In this document: in pieces, positions 34,685-42,838 of the stretch
Numbering within the stretch: position 1 is the stretch's first letter
Layout of the letters: every line of letters starts with the position of its first letter
From: Phycisphaeraceae bacterium
GTDB lineage: Bacteria; Planctomycetota; Phycisphaerae; Phycisphaerales; UBA1924
DNA length: 64,000 nt
Direction of reading: 5' to 3'
NCBI GenBank assembly: GCA_019636675.1
Contig: JAHBXC010000002.1
Location: forward strand, 682,001 to 746,000
Made by a program: the position numbers and the translations under genes
The notes under the pieces: generated by a model
Told to the model about the DNA's origin: nothing
The model's input: the letters and a program-made list of their open reading frames with translations, nothing else
Databases searched by the model: none

Positions 34685-35197
34685 TCAGCGCTTCGGCTGT
34701 CTTTTCGACGCTCCCTCGCGGGCCTTCTTCAGCATCGTCTCGACATCCAGCGTCTTCGGGTCTAGGAGCGCCGGATCCAGGCCCAGCTCGCGAAGCGCGT
34801 CTTCGAAGGAAGTCGCTTTGGGTTCCTCCGGCTGCTTCGCCGGCTCGGGCGCGTTTGTCGGCGCGGGCTTGCTCGGCGTCGTCGCCCGCTCGGCGGCCTT
34901 GAGCTGCGCGAGCGGGTCGTGCCGCCTCGCGGCGTCGAGGAGCCGCGCTCGCTGCTCGGGCGTGAGCGTGGCGCCGTTGGCCGCGAAGACCTCCACGCCC
35001 GCCTCGGGATGATGGGTGTGCGTCGCGCCTGTCGTCGTGACGGGCATTGTCACGCCCTCGCCCGTCAGCAGCGAGATCGTGCCCTTGTGCTCGTCGATGG
35101 ACGCGAAGGTCTTGTCGATCATCGGAGGCAGGCGCCACGCCACCAGGCACAGCGCGAGGCACGAGACGGCGCAGCGGATGACAAGCCGGCGGTTCAT
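34685..35197 (-). CDS. Small membrane-anchored or exported protein, unknown
   Basis: A 170-residue protein with an N-terminal hydrophobic helix (VIRCAVSCLALCLVAW). It has a short middle domain (SIDEHKGTISLLTGEGVTMP and a His-rich THTHHPEAG), a Pro/Ala/Lys-rich linker, and a C-terminal Leu-rich segment (FEDALRELGLDPALLDPKTL). I do not recognise it. It lies downstream of rnhA on the same strand with a 104-base gap; the ribosome binding site is weak (AAGGG). Confidence 0.5.
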   Translation of the reverse strand: MNRRLVIRCAVSCLALCLVAWRLPPMIDKTFASIDEHKGTISLLTGEGVTMPVTTTGATHTHHPEAGVEVFAANGATLTPEQRARLLDAARRHDPLAQLKAAERATTPSKPAPTNAPEPAKQPEEPKATSFEDALRELGLDPALLDPKTLDVETMLKKAREGASKRQPKR

Positions 35198-35301
35198 CAC
35201 CCTTCTGTATCGGTTCGTGCGCGGGGCGGGTCGCGGGGCCGGTTCCGGATGATCGGACCGTGCCCCTCCCGACCCGGGCGGCTTCACGCGCCGGCTGGTT
35301 C

Positions 35302-35775
35302 TCAGGCGTTCCCTGCCACCAGCGTCTCTCGCGCCGCGACCGCGAGCAGGTCGCAGCGAGAGTTCTCGGGGTGTTCGTTGTGGCCCTTGATCCAGTGGAA
35401 CCGCATCTCGTGCGTCTTGCGCAGCGCGTCGAGGTCGCGCCAGAGGTCCTCGTTTTTGACGGGCTTTTTCGCCGCGGTCTTCCACCCGCGCGCGATCCAC
35501 TGGTCGAGCCACTCCTTCAGCCCCTTCAGCACGTACTGGCTGTCGGAGGTGATGTCGACGCGCGAGGGTCGCTTGATGGCGCGCAGGCCCTCGATGACCG
35601 CGATGAGCTCCATGCGGTTGTTCGTGGTGTCGAGCTCTGCGCCCGACCGCTCGCGCACTGTTCCCGACGCAGGGTGCTTGAGGATGTACGCCCAGCCCCC
35701 CGGCCCGGGGTTGCCGGAGCAGGCGCCGTCGGTGAACAGCAGGACATGCGGGCGTGGTTCGCTCGGGTCGGTCAC
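35302..35775 (-). CDS. rnhA: Ribonuclease HI
   Basis: RNase HI degrades RNA in RNA-DNA hybrids. All four catalytic acids are visible: Asp in LLFTDGACSGNPG, Glu in NNRMELIAVIEGL, Asp in ITSDSQYVLKG, and Asp in SRCDLLAVAA; WIKGHNEHPEN is the usual histidine loop. Length (157 aa) is normal. The start is GTG 35775, supported by TACACT six bases upstream on the minus strand. Confidence 0.95.
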   Translation of the reverse strand: MTDPSEPRPHVLLFTDGACSGNPGPGGWAYILKHPASGTVRERSGAELDTTNNRMELIAVIEGLRAIKRPSRVDITSDSQYVLKGLKEWLDQWIARGWKTAAKKPVKNEDLWRDLDALRKTHEMRFHWIKGHNEHPENSRCDLLAVAARETLVAGNA

Positions 35776-35781
35776 GCCGCG

Positions 35782-35787
35782 AGTGTA
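35782..35787 (-). promoter_or_regulatory. TACACT -10 box, leaderless type
   Basis: Minus-strand TACACT ends six bases before the GTG of rnhA. Confidence 0.5.
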
Positions 35788-35809
35788 GACGGGATAGGCG
35801 CCGGCGTGG

Positions 35810-36712
35810 TCAGCGACGCCGACGAGCGAGCGCGACGACGCCCATCACGCCGAGCGCGACGCCCGAGACCGGCGACGGGACGCGGTACGCGATGTCGCCC
35901 AGGAGGATCCCGCCGCTGCGCGTGAGGTCCGTCGGGCTGAACACGATCGTGCCGTTGAGCGGGTTGAACGCGTCGAGGATGACGAAGTCGTCGGGGCTGG
36001 CGCCCTCGAAGTTGCGTGCGAGGAGGATGTGGCTCCCGTCGGGGCTGTAGTCCATGCCGCCGCCCAGCGTGAGCCCGGAAAGCGAGGGCGCGTCGGCGAC
36101 GAAGGTCGCGGCGCCGGTGAGCGTGTCGAGCGTCCGGACCTCCGCCCAGACGATGAACTCGTCGAACTGGTCGTGGACATCGCGCAGGGTGAAGAGCTGG
36201 CCGGTCTGCGGGTTCACCGCGAGTCCGGCGAGGTCGCGCACGCCGGTGTCGCCGATCCTTCGCAGCGTCGGCGCGTCGGTGTCGACGCCCTCGAAGGCGT
36301 AGAGCGTCGATTCCCGCGCGTCGGCCTGGCGCGCGAGCCAGTAGACCGTGCCGTTGTGGTGCGCGATCGAGCCGGTCCCGAATGCCTCGAGCGAGGTGTC
36401 GAGGGTGAGCACCGGCGAGGAGAGGCCCGACTGCGCGTCGAACCGGTACAGCCCGTCGAACGGGGTTGCGCCGGGGGCGTCGGGCGAGCGCGCGAGGAAG
36501 TACGCGGTGTCCGCGTCGACGAAATCGAAGGTGGGCGCCCACGGGCCCTGCAGAACCCCGAGCGGCCCGATGGGCGCCGCGCCCGGGGTGAACTCCAGGA
36601 GCTGGTGGGGCAGCCCGTTGGTCGCGTCGCTGACGACGATCGTCTGCGCGATCGCGCCGGATGACGCGATCGATCCGACGACGAGCAGGCATCCGAGAGG
36701 GAAATGCTTCAT
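35810..36712 (-). CDS. Exported protein with PEP-CTERM-like sorting tail
   Basis: A 300-residue protein with a signal peptide (PLGCLLVVGSIASSGAIA). Its body has propeller-like strands (PLGVLQGPWAPTFDFVDADT, DGLYRFDAQSG, AGLAVNPQTGQLFTLRD, GMDYSPDGSHILLAR). The C-terminal tail VPSPVSGVALGVMGVVALAR plus RRR is a PEP-CTERM-type recognition motif, membrane helix and basic end, implying processing and surface or exopolysaccharide association. GAGGAG precedes the ATG at 36712. Function otherwise unknown. Confidence 0.75.
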   Translation of the reverse strand: MKHFPLGCLLVVGSIASSGAIAQTIVVSDATNGLPHQLLEFTPGAAPIGPLGVLQGPWAPTFDFVDADTAYFLARSPDAPGATPFDGLYRFDAQSGLSSPVLTLDTSLEAFGTGSIAHHNGTVYWLARQADARESTLYAFEGVDTDAPTLRRIGDTGVRDLAGLAVNPQTGQLFTLRDVHDQFDEFIVWAEVRTLDTLTGAATFVADAPSLSGLTLGGGMDYSPDGSHILLARNFEGASPDDFVILDAFNPLNGTIVFSPTDLTRSGGILLGDIAYRVPSPVSGVALGVMGVVALARRRR

Positions 36713-36873
36713 GATGTGACTCCTCAGATTCCCTGTGCGGGTCCGGTCCCTGTGCCGGGGACGACGCCCTTGGGGCGACACCCCCAGATTCGCAGGATCC
36801 GGCCCGGGAGCAACAGGATTATGCCGGATTCATGCGAGAAACCCCCGAACACTGGACTTGCGCGTCTTCGGGG

Positions 36874-36879
36874 TACGAT
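36874..36879 (+). promoter_or_regulatory. TACGAT -10 box, leaderless type
   Basis: TACGAT ends six bases before ATG 36886 of purL. Confidence 0.5.
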
Positions 36880-36885
36880 TCACCG

Positions 36886-39800
36886 ATGACCAGCCCCACC
36901 GCACGCGTGCATCGTGTCGAAGTCGCCGTCTCCCAGGGTCGCGCCGATGTGCGCGGCGAAGCCGTGAAGCGAGACGCCGCGGCGCTCGGGCTCGCGCCCT
37001 CGTCGGTGCGATCCAGCAAGGTGTATCTGATCGAAGCGGCCCTCGATTCGGCGCAGATCCAGTCGCTTGCCCAGCGTCTGCTCGCCGACCCGGTGCTCGA
37101 GCGCGCCACGCTGGGCGTGACCGCGGCGAACGCCGGCTCGCGCGTCATCGAGGTGCACCCGCTCCCGGGCGTGATGGACCCGGCGGCGCAGACGGTGCGC
37201 GACGCCGCCCGCGAGCTGCTGGGGCTCGAGGACCTGGCCGTCACCACCGGCTGGCGTTTCGACGTGGCCGGCATCGACGCGAAGGGCGCCGAGACGCTGG
37301 CCAGGCGCCTGCTCGCCAACACGGTGATCCAGGCGGTGCACTTCGAGCCGTTCGTCCCCGACTCGCTCCCCAGGGGCGGCGGGTACGACCTGAAAGTCAC
37401 GCACGTACCCATGCGTGACCTCGACGACGCTGCGCTCGAGAAGCTCTCGCGCGAGGGGCACCTGTTCCTCGACCTCAACGAGATGCACGCGGTGCAGGCG
37501 CACTACCGCGAGATCGGGCGCGAGCCCACCGATGTCGAGCTCGAAACCCTCGCGCAGACATGGAGCGAGCACTGCGTCCACAAGACGCTCAAGAGCACGA
37601 TCCGCTACTCGTCGGATTCGATCGAGACCGACCGCATCGACTGGTCGAAGCGCCCCGGGCACGAGCGCCAGCCGGACGGGTCGGTCGTGATCCACAACCT
37701 GCTCAAGAGCACCGTCGCGGCGGCGACGCACGAACTCATCAAGGAAGGCGTCGACTGGACGCTCAGCGTCTTCGTCGACAACGCCGGCATCGTGGCCTTC
37801 GACGATGACCACGCGCTGTGCATCAAGGTCGAGACGCACAACCACCCCTCGGCGATCGAGCCCTACGGCGGGGCGGCCACCGGCGTGGGCGGGTGTATCC
37901 GCGACATCATGGGCACGGGCCTGGGCGCCAAGCCCATCGCCAACACCGATGTGTTCTGCGTCGCACCGCCCGACACGACGGATGTCCCGGCCGGGTGCCT
38001 GCACCCGCGGCGAGTCCTCAATCAGGTGGTCGCCGGCGTGCGCGATTACGGCAATCGCATGGGCATCCCGACCGTCAACGGCGCGGTGTATTTCGACGAG
38101 CGCTACATCGGCAACCCGCTGGTCTATTGCGGCTGCGTCGGCGTCATGCCGCGCGACAAGATCAGCGGGCACGCGAAGCCGGGCGATGTGATCGTCGCGC
38201 TGGGCGGGCGCACGGGGCGCGACGGCATCCACGGCGCGACATTCTCTTCGGCAGAGCTCACCGACACGCACGCCGACGAGTTCTCGCACGCGGTGCAGAT
38301 CGGCAACGCGATCGAGGAGAAGCGCGTGCTCGACGCGATCCTGCGCGCACGCGACGCCGGTCCGGGCGGCGCGCCGCTGTACCACGCGATCACGGACTGC
38401 GGCGCCGGCGGTTTTTCGTCGGCCGTGGGGGAGATGGGCGAGGCGCTCGGCGCAGAGGTGCACCTCGAACGCGCTCCGCTGAAGTACGACGGGCTCTCCT
38501 ACACCGAGATCTGGGTCAGCGAGGCGCAGGAGCGCATGGTGCTCGCGGTCCCTCGCGGGAACCTCGCGGCCCTGCGCGCGATCTGCGACGAAGAGCATGT
38601 CGAACTCGCGGAGCTGGGGACCTTCGGCACGCCCAACCGCGAGCTCGTCCTGCGATACCACGGGACCGAGGTCGGTCGACTCTCGATGTCGCTCCTGCAT
38701 GACGGCATCCCGACCCCCACGCGCATCGCGAGCTGGACGCCCACGCCGGCGAAGCAGCGCGAAGGCGCCGCGAAGTTTGACGCGGGCGACGCGCTGCTGA
38801 AGCTGCTCGCGCACCCCAACATCGCGAGCAAGCGCTGGATCGTCCGCCAGTACGACCACGAGGTGCAGGGCAGGACGATCGTCCGCCCGCTCGTCGGCCC
38901 GGCTGGCGAGGGCCCCGGCGACGCCAGCGTGCTCCAGCCGACGCCCGGCTCGACGCGCGCCGCCGCGATCGGCTGCGGCCTCGCGGTTGGGGTGGGCGAC
39001 CCGGCGATCGGGGGCGATCCGTACGAGATGGCGCTCGCCGGCATCGACGAGTGCGTGCGCAACCTCGTGTGCGTGGGCGCCGATCCGTCGCGCATCGCGA
39101 TCCTCGACAATTTCTGCTGGCCAAGCTGCCGCAAGCCGGAGAACCTTGGCTCGCTGGTGCGCGCGTCGGAGGGCTGTTACGACGGCGCGAAGGCGTACCG
39201 CACGCCGTTCGTGTCGGGCAAGGACTCGCTGAACAACCAGTTCACGACCGAGGACGGTCGCACGATCGAGATCCCGCCCACGCTGCTCATCACCGGGCTG
39301 GGGATCGTGAACCACATCGACCGGTGCGTCACGAGCGACATGAAGCGAGCCGGCAACGCGATCGTGTTGGTTGGCGTCGCGACCGACGCAATGGGCGGCA
39401 GCCACCTCGCGCGCCTGGGCGTGGGCGTGCACGACGCGAACATCCCGACGACCTGTCTGCGCGAGGGCCCGGCGAACGCGCACGCCGTCGCGAAACTGAT
39501 CGCCGAGGGGATCGTCGCGGCGGCGCACGACGTGTCCGATGGTGGGGCGCTCGTCGCGATCGCCGAGATGCTGATCGGCTCAGCCGATGCCGAGGGCAGG
39601 CACGCGCTGGGGGCGACGATCGATCTCGCGCGTCTCGCGACGCTGACACGGGACCGCGCGCCGATCACGCCGGTCGCGGCGATGTTCAGCGAAGCCCCGA
39701 GCCGGTACGTGCTCGAAGTGCCCCACAACCGTCTCGAGGACGCGCTGCGGGGCCTGGGCGGCGTGCGCCACGCGGTGATCGGGCAGACCACCGACGAAGG

Positions 39801-39894
39801 CGAGCTGGTCGTGTCGGGCAGTGGTGGGGGCGCCGGGCTGAAGGTTTCGGTCCGCGACCTTCGCGACGTGTGGCTCGGCGCGCTGGACTGGTGA
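36886..39894 (+). CDS. purL: Phosphoribosylformylglycinamidine synthase, PurS-PurL fusion
   Basis: A 1,002-residue enzyme for step four of purine synthesis (FGAR plus glutamine and ATP to FGAM). The first 170 residues hold two PurS-like alpha/beta repeats (HRVEVAVSQGRADVRGEAVK, and RVIEVHPLPGVMDPAAQTVR). The PurL part follows: ETLAQTWSEHCVHKTLKSTI, ETHNHPSAIEPYGGAATGVG, TDCGAGGFSSAVGEMGE, GDPYEMALAGIDECVRN, SGKDSLNN, AAHDVSDGG. The glutaminase subunit is encoded separately by purQ 1.1 kb downstream. The start codon is set by the box at 36874. Confidence 0.94.
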   Translation: MTSPTARVHRVEVAVSQGRADVRGEAVKRDAAALGLAPSSVRSSKVYLIEAALDSAQIQSLAQRLLADPVLERATLGVTAANAGSRVIEVHPLPGVMDPAAQTVRDAARELLGLEDLAVTTGWRFDVAGIDAKGAETLARRLLANTVIQAVHFEPFVPDSLPRGGGYDLKVTHVPMRDLDDAALEKLSREGHLFLDLNEMHAVQAHYREIGREPTDVELETLAQTWSEHCVHKTLKSTIRYSSDSIETDRIDWSKRPGHERQPDGSVVIHNLLKSTVAAATHELIKEGVDWTLSVFVDNAGIVAFDDDHALCIKVETHNHPSAIEPYGGAATGVGGCIRDIMGTGLGAKPIANTDVFCVAPPDTTDVPAGCLHPRRVLNQVVAGVRDYGNRMGIPTVNGAVYFDERYIGNPLVYCGCVGVMPRDKISGHAKPGDVIVALGGRTGRDGIHGATFSSAELTDTHADEFSHAVQIGNAIEEKRVLDAILRARDAGPGGAPLYHAITDCGAGGFSSAVGEMGEALGAEVHLERAPLKYDGLSYTEIWVSEAQERMVLAVPRGNLAALRAICDEEHVELAELGTFGTPNRELVLRYHGTEVGRLSMSLLHDGIPTPTRIASWTPTPAKQREGAAKFDAGDALLKLLAHPNIASKRWIVRQYDHEVQGRTIVRPLVGPAGEGPGDASVLQPTPGSTRAAAIGCGLAVGVGDPAIGGDPYEMALAGIDECVRNLVCVGADPSRIAILDNFCWPSCRKPENLGSLVRASEGCYDGAKAYRTPFVSGKDSLNNQFTTEDGRTIEIPPTLLITGLGIVNHIDRCVTSDMKRAGNAIVLVGVATDAMGGSHLARLGVGVHDANIPTTCLREGPANAHAVAKLIAEGIVAAAHDVSDGGALVAIAEMLIGSADAEGRHALGATIDLARLATLTRDRAPITPVAAMFSEAPSRYVLEVPHNRLEDALRGLGGVRHAVIGQTTDEGELVVSGSGGGAGLKVSVRDLRDVWLGALDW

Positions 39895-39900
39895 GCGTCC

Positions 39901-39950
39901 GAGAACGAAAAAGGCGGGCGGGCGCTCATCGCGGAGCGTCCACCCGCCTT
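39901..39950 (-). terminator. Terminator of the small CxCH membrane peptide gene
   Basis: Seventeen-base arms with two mismatches around a six-base loop (39911-39927, 39934-39950), followed on the minus strand by TTTTTCGTTCTC. The stem may also attenuate purL read-through on plus. Confidence 0.75.
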
Positions 39951-40107
39951 GGAGGAAGCCGAGACAACGCTTGCGCGCCGAGGTCGGCTCGTCGGAAAGG
40001 GAGAGGGAATTCGGTGGCCCGGTGTCCCGGGATTCCGGAGGTTTCTTGGGGTGTTTGCGTTCCGGGCGGGCGGTCGAGAAACCGTCGATCGAGGCCCGCC
40101 GGTCGGC

Positions 40108-40230
40108 TTACAGCAGAATCACGCCGACGATGAACGCCACCGAGGTCAGGACGCCCAGCACGCCCCAGAACCCCGCCATCTGGCGGTCCTGAGCGCTGGT
40201 GTGGCATCCGCAGTGGGCAAACTTCGCCAT
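40108..40230 (-). CDS. 40-residue CxCH membrane peptide
   Basis: A very short but well-supported gene. AAAGGAG lies six bases before ATG 40230, an AT-rich promoter region precedes it and a terminator follows. The product starts MAKFAHCGCHTSAQDRQMAG, with a CxCH motif (Cys7, Cys9, His10), then one membrane helix, GVLGVLTSVAFIVGVILL. It is divergent from an XRE-cupin regulator, which may control it. The CxCH pair may bind a metal or form a redox site; no family is recognised. Confidence 0.6.
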   Translation of the reverse strand: MAKFAHCGCHTSAQDRQMAGFWGVLGVLTSVAFIVGVILL

Positions 40231-40287
40231 AGCGAACTCCTTTCCGGCCTTGGGCGCTTCTGTGCTTGCGTCCGCGGGCCGATGTTC

Positions 40288-40298
40288 ACTATAGTATA
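40288..40298 (-). promoter_or_regulatory. TATACT/TATAGT promoter cluster in divergent region
   Basis: Minus-strand TATACTATAGT contains two overlapping -10 boxes about 60 bases upstream of the 40-residue peptide gene. ACTATAGT is a perfect palindrome and could be an operator for the adjacent XRE-cupin regulator. The 153-base region is unusually AT-rich for this genome. Confidence 0.45.
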
Positions 40299-40383
40299 CG
40301 GTCGTTCTCAATCGGAGTTCTAGTTCGCCATAGAGAATTTTCCGCGAACCGGGGGGGCGGGATCGCCTGGAAGGATCGTGACG

Positions 40384-40995
40384 ATGGAAGTGGCTCCCCA
40401 GATCGCCGCCCGGCGTCAGGTGCTGAACCTGACCCTCTCCCAGCTCTCCGAACGCTCCGGCGTCAGCAAGGGCATGCTCTCCGACGTTGAGTGCGGCAAG
40501 AAGAATCCCACCATCCGGATCCTCCACCAGATCGCCCTGGGGCTCGAGTGCACCATCTCCGACCTGCTGGGCGTCGAGCCCAGCCCCCAGCTCGAGCCCA
40601 TCCGGAGGGCCGAACGGCGCGTCATGATCGACGCCGGCAGCGGATCGGAGCGTCACCTGCTCTCGCCCCAGCTGGTGCGGCGAGGCATCGAACTGGTGAT
40701 GTACAAGATGCCCGCCGGAGCTCGCATCGATTGGCGTGCCGATATGCCCGGCTCGATGCAGCACGTCACGGTGCTCGAGGGTGCCCTGCGTCTGGTCGTC
40801 GGGCCCGAAGAGGCGCTCCTGCAGCGCGGCGACTCGGTGACCTTCCTGGGCGATAAGCCGCAGGTCTACGAGGCCCTCCACGAGTCTGACTGCCGGTTCA
40901 TCCTGCTTGTTGACTCGACGCAGGTCGGTCGCGTGGGCGGCGGGATCGCCCCGGGCGCGATGGCCCCCTCGGGCGATCAGTCGGGCGGCGCGTGA
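40384..40995 (+). CDS. XRE-family regulator with C-terminal cupin
   Basis: A 203-residue transcription factor. Residues about 5-65 form an XRE helix-turn-helix (RRQVLNLTLSQLSERSGVSK, GMLSDVECGKKNPTIRILHQ, IALGLECTISDLLG). A cupin beta-barrel follows, with PGSMQHVTVLEGALRLVVG and LQRGDSVTFLGDKPQVYE, which usually binds a small effector. ATG 40384 has AAGGA eight bases upstream; the GTG six bases earlier is less well spaced. It is divergent from the CxCH peptide gene and 31 bases before purQ. Likely targets are the shared intergenic region and perhaps purQ. Confidence 0.85.
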   Translation: MEVAPQIAARRQVLNLTLSQLSERSGVSKGMLSDVECGKKNPTIRILHQIALGLECTISDLLGVEPSPQLEPIRRAERRVMIDAGSGSERHLLSPQLVRRGIELVMYKMPAGARIDWRADMPGSMQHVTVLEGALRLVVGPEEALLQRGDSVTFLGDKPQVYEALHESDCRFILLVDSTQVGRVGGGIAPGAMAPSGDQSGGA

Positions 40996-41026
40996 AACCG
41001 GCGCGCCGGCGTCCAACAATGCAGCG

Positions 41027-41851
41027 ATGAGCAACCCCACGCCCCGCGCCGTCGTCCTCCGAGCCGCCGGTACGAATTGCGACGCCGAGATGGTTCGCGC
41101 CTTCGAGCTCGCCGGGGCCCGCGTGGACCTGCTCCACCTCGACCGCGTGATCGACGAGCCGGCGCGCCTGGAGGACGCCGACCTGATCGGTTTCCCGGGC
41201 GGGTTCTCCTACGGCGACGACATCGCGTCGGGGCGCGTGTTCGCCGTCAAACTGCGCGAGCGCCTCTGGCCCGCGCTGCGAGCCGCCGCCGAGCGGGGCT
41301 GCCCGATGATCGGCGCGTGCAACGGCTTCCAGGTCATGGTGCAGGTCGGGCTGCTGCCCGGCCCCGAGCGGGGCGAGGGGTGGCCCGAGCGTGCGCCGGC
41401 GCAGCGCGTCGCGCTCGCCGACAACCAGCACGCACGCTTCATGGACCGCTGGGTGCGCGTCGAGGCCGAGCAGGACAGCCGGTGCGTGTGGACACGCCCC
41501 CTCCTCGACGAGCGCTTCGCGGGCGACGCCATGATGCTCCCCATCGCGCACGGCGAGGGGCGCTTCGTCGCCGACTCCCCCGACACCCTTCACGCCCTCG
41601 AGCGCCAGGGCCAGGTCGCCCTGCGCTACGCCAAGCACGACAACCTCAACGGCAGCGAGGGCCGCATCGCCGGGATCTGCGACCCCTCCGGGCGCATCTT
41701 CGGGCTCATGCCCCACCCCGAGCGCTACACCCAGTGGACGCACCACCCGTTCTGGACGCGCCTCGAGCCGTCTTCGCGGCGGGGCGACACCCCCGGCCTC
41801 GCGATGTTCCGCGCCGCCGTCGAGGCCTGCCGCGAGCCGGTCGGGGCATAA
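41027..41851 (+). CDS. purQ: FGAM synthase glutaminase subunit PurQ
   Basis: A 274-residue class I glutamine amidotransferase that supplies ammonia to PurL. VVLRAAGTNCDAEM opens the protein, FPGGFSYGDDIASGR is the PurQ oxyanion region, GACNGFQVMVQVGLLPG carries the nucleophilic Cys, and PIAHGEGRF with LMPHPERYTQWTHHPFW supplies the His/Glu pair. It is separated from purL by the XRE gene and the CxCH peptide, an unusual arrangement. AACAAT six bases before the ATG resembles the local TANNNT boxes but has A in place of T. Confidence 0.95.
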   Translation: MSNPTPRAVVLRAAGTNCDAEMVRAFELAGARVDLLHLDRVIDEPARLEDADLIGFPGGFSYGDDIASGRVFAVKLRERLWPALRAAAERGCPMIGACNGFQVMVQVGLLPGPERGEGWPERAPAQRVALADNQHARFMDRWVRVEAEQDSRCVWTRPLLDERFAGDAMMLPIAHGEGRFVADSPDTLHALERQGQVALRYAKHDNLNGSEGRIAGICDPSGRIFGLMPHPERYTQWTHHPFWTRLEPSSRRGDTPGLAMFRAAVEACREPVGA

Positions 41852-41889
41852 CTCCAACATCGCCCCTTGGAGTCCGGGCGCAATCGCTG

Positions 41890-41895
41890 TAGTCT
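41890..41895 (+). promoter_or_regulatory. TAGTCT -10 box, leaderless type
   Basis: TAGTCT ends seven bases before ATG 41903, which supports that start over the TTG at 41867. Confidence 0.45.
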
Positions 41896-41902
41896 GCTCG
41901 GG

Positions 41903-42748
41903 ATGCAACACCACCGGCATCCCGGCGGGCCCGCGCTCGAGTCGCAACCGATCGACGCCCGCGTCCTTGCGCGACTGCGAAACGGGGCCTTCCTCGTCGA
42001 AGTCGGTCTCCTGTTGTCTATCCTCGCGGGGCTCGTGATAGGGCTCGCCCGGGGGTTCTACGAGGAATCCCTCGTAGCGGATACGGATTCTCTTACGTTC
42101 GCTGCGCTTCACGCCGCCGTAGGGCTCGGGATGATGGCTGTCGCGGCGATCGGGCTCCTTGGCTGGTGGCGTATCCTCAACGCGGAGCGCGAGTCCTTCA
42201 CGCCAGACCGCCCCGACCCCGACCCGGGCCGACGGACGGCCGTGCGCGTGACCGTGATCATCAGCGCGATCGGCCTGTGTGTCACGCCGATTCAGCAGTT
42301 CTCGTCGGCCACGCTGCTGTGGCACACCGAGAACAGCGCTGAGCCGGCTGTGTGGGCCGTCTTGCTCACGATGCTCACCGGGCTCGTCGGGATGGTGGCG
42401 GGCGTGGCGATGATCGTCCGGTTCTTCGTCGGCCTGATGTTCATCGGCAGACTCGGCGAGCGCATCGGGGTTCCCGGGATGAGAACCAGGTCGAAGTCGG
42501 TGATCCGCCTCGCCATCGGAACGGCCTGCGTCTATGGCGTGGCATTGATCGCGGCGATCGCTCTGCTCGTGGCGTCGGTCGCCATGCCGGGCGCGGAGAT
42601 GGCCGCGATTTTCGTCATGGGTGTCTGCGCCCTTCTCGGGCTGATCCTCGGCCTTCTGACGATCGCCCGGTATGTCGGGACTTTCGACACCCTCCGGAAG
42701 CACTGCAAGATGCACAGCGGGGGAGCGCAGCCCGCCGACTCGCCCTGA
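41903..42748 (+). CDS. Polytopic membrane protein (pair member 1)
   Basis: A 281-residue integral membrane protein with about six helices (LVEVGLLLSILAGLVIGLAR, VGLGMMAVAAIGLLGWW, VTVIISAIGLCVTPI, LLTMLTGLVGMVAGVAMIV, and two C-terminal). The loop RFFVGLMFIGRLGERIGVPG recurs as VAGTILIGRLGERLGIAKH in the next gene, showing that the two are paralogues. There is no zinc ribbon. Family and function are not recognised. It is the first of five adjacent membrane protein genes. Confidence 0.7.
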   Translation: MQHHRHPGGPALESQPIDARVLARLRNGAFLVEVGLLLSILAGLVIGLARGFYEESLVADTDSLTFAALHAAVGLGMMAVAAIGLLGWWRILNAERESFTPDRPDPDPGRRTAVRVTVIISAIGLCVTPIQQFSSATLLWHTENSAEPAVWAVLLTMLTGLVGMVAGVAMIVRFFVGLMFIGRLGERIGVPGMRTRSKSVIRLAIGTACVYGVALIAAIALLVASVAMPGAEMAAIFVMGVCALLGLILGLLTIARYVGTFDTLRKHCKMHSGGAQPADSP

Positions 42749-42826
42749 AGCGCGGGGCGGGGCCAGCGCGCCGTGATCTGAACCGTTCCGTCGCTCTCCG
42801 GGGCTGGTGAAACCGACCGGCCCTGC

Positions 42827-42832
42827 TATCTT
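42827..42832 (+). promoter_or_regulatory. TATCTT -10 box, leaderless type
   Basis: TATCTT ends six bases before ATG 42839. Confidence 0.45.
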
Positions 42833-42838
42833 CACGCT

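Noticed and set aside
36880-39528. Very long antisense reading frames, for example an 882-residue frame opposite purL and a 960-residue frame opposite putA
   Set aside because: High GC content leaves few stop codons in shadow frames. These have Arg/Ala/Gly-biased composition, no recognisable motifs and lie fully opposite strongly conserved enzymes.
41852-41880. CTCCAA/TTGGAG hairpin after purQ as a terminator
   Set aside because: The six-base stem is short and there is no T-tract.
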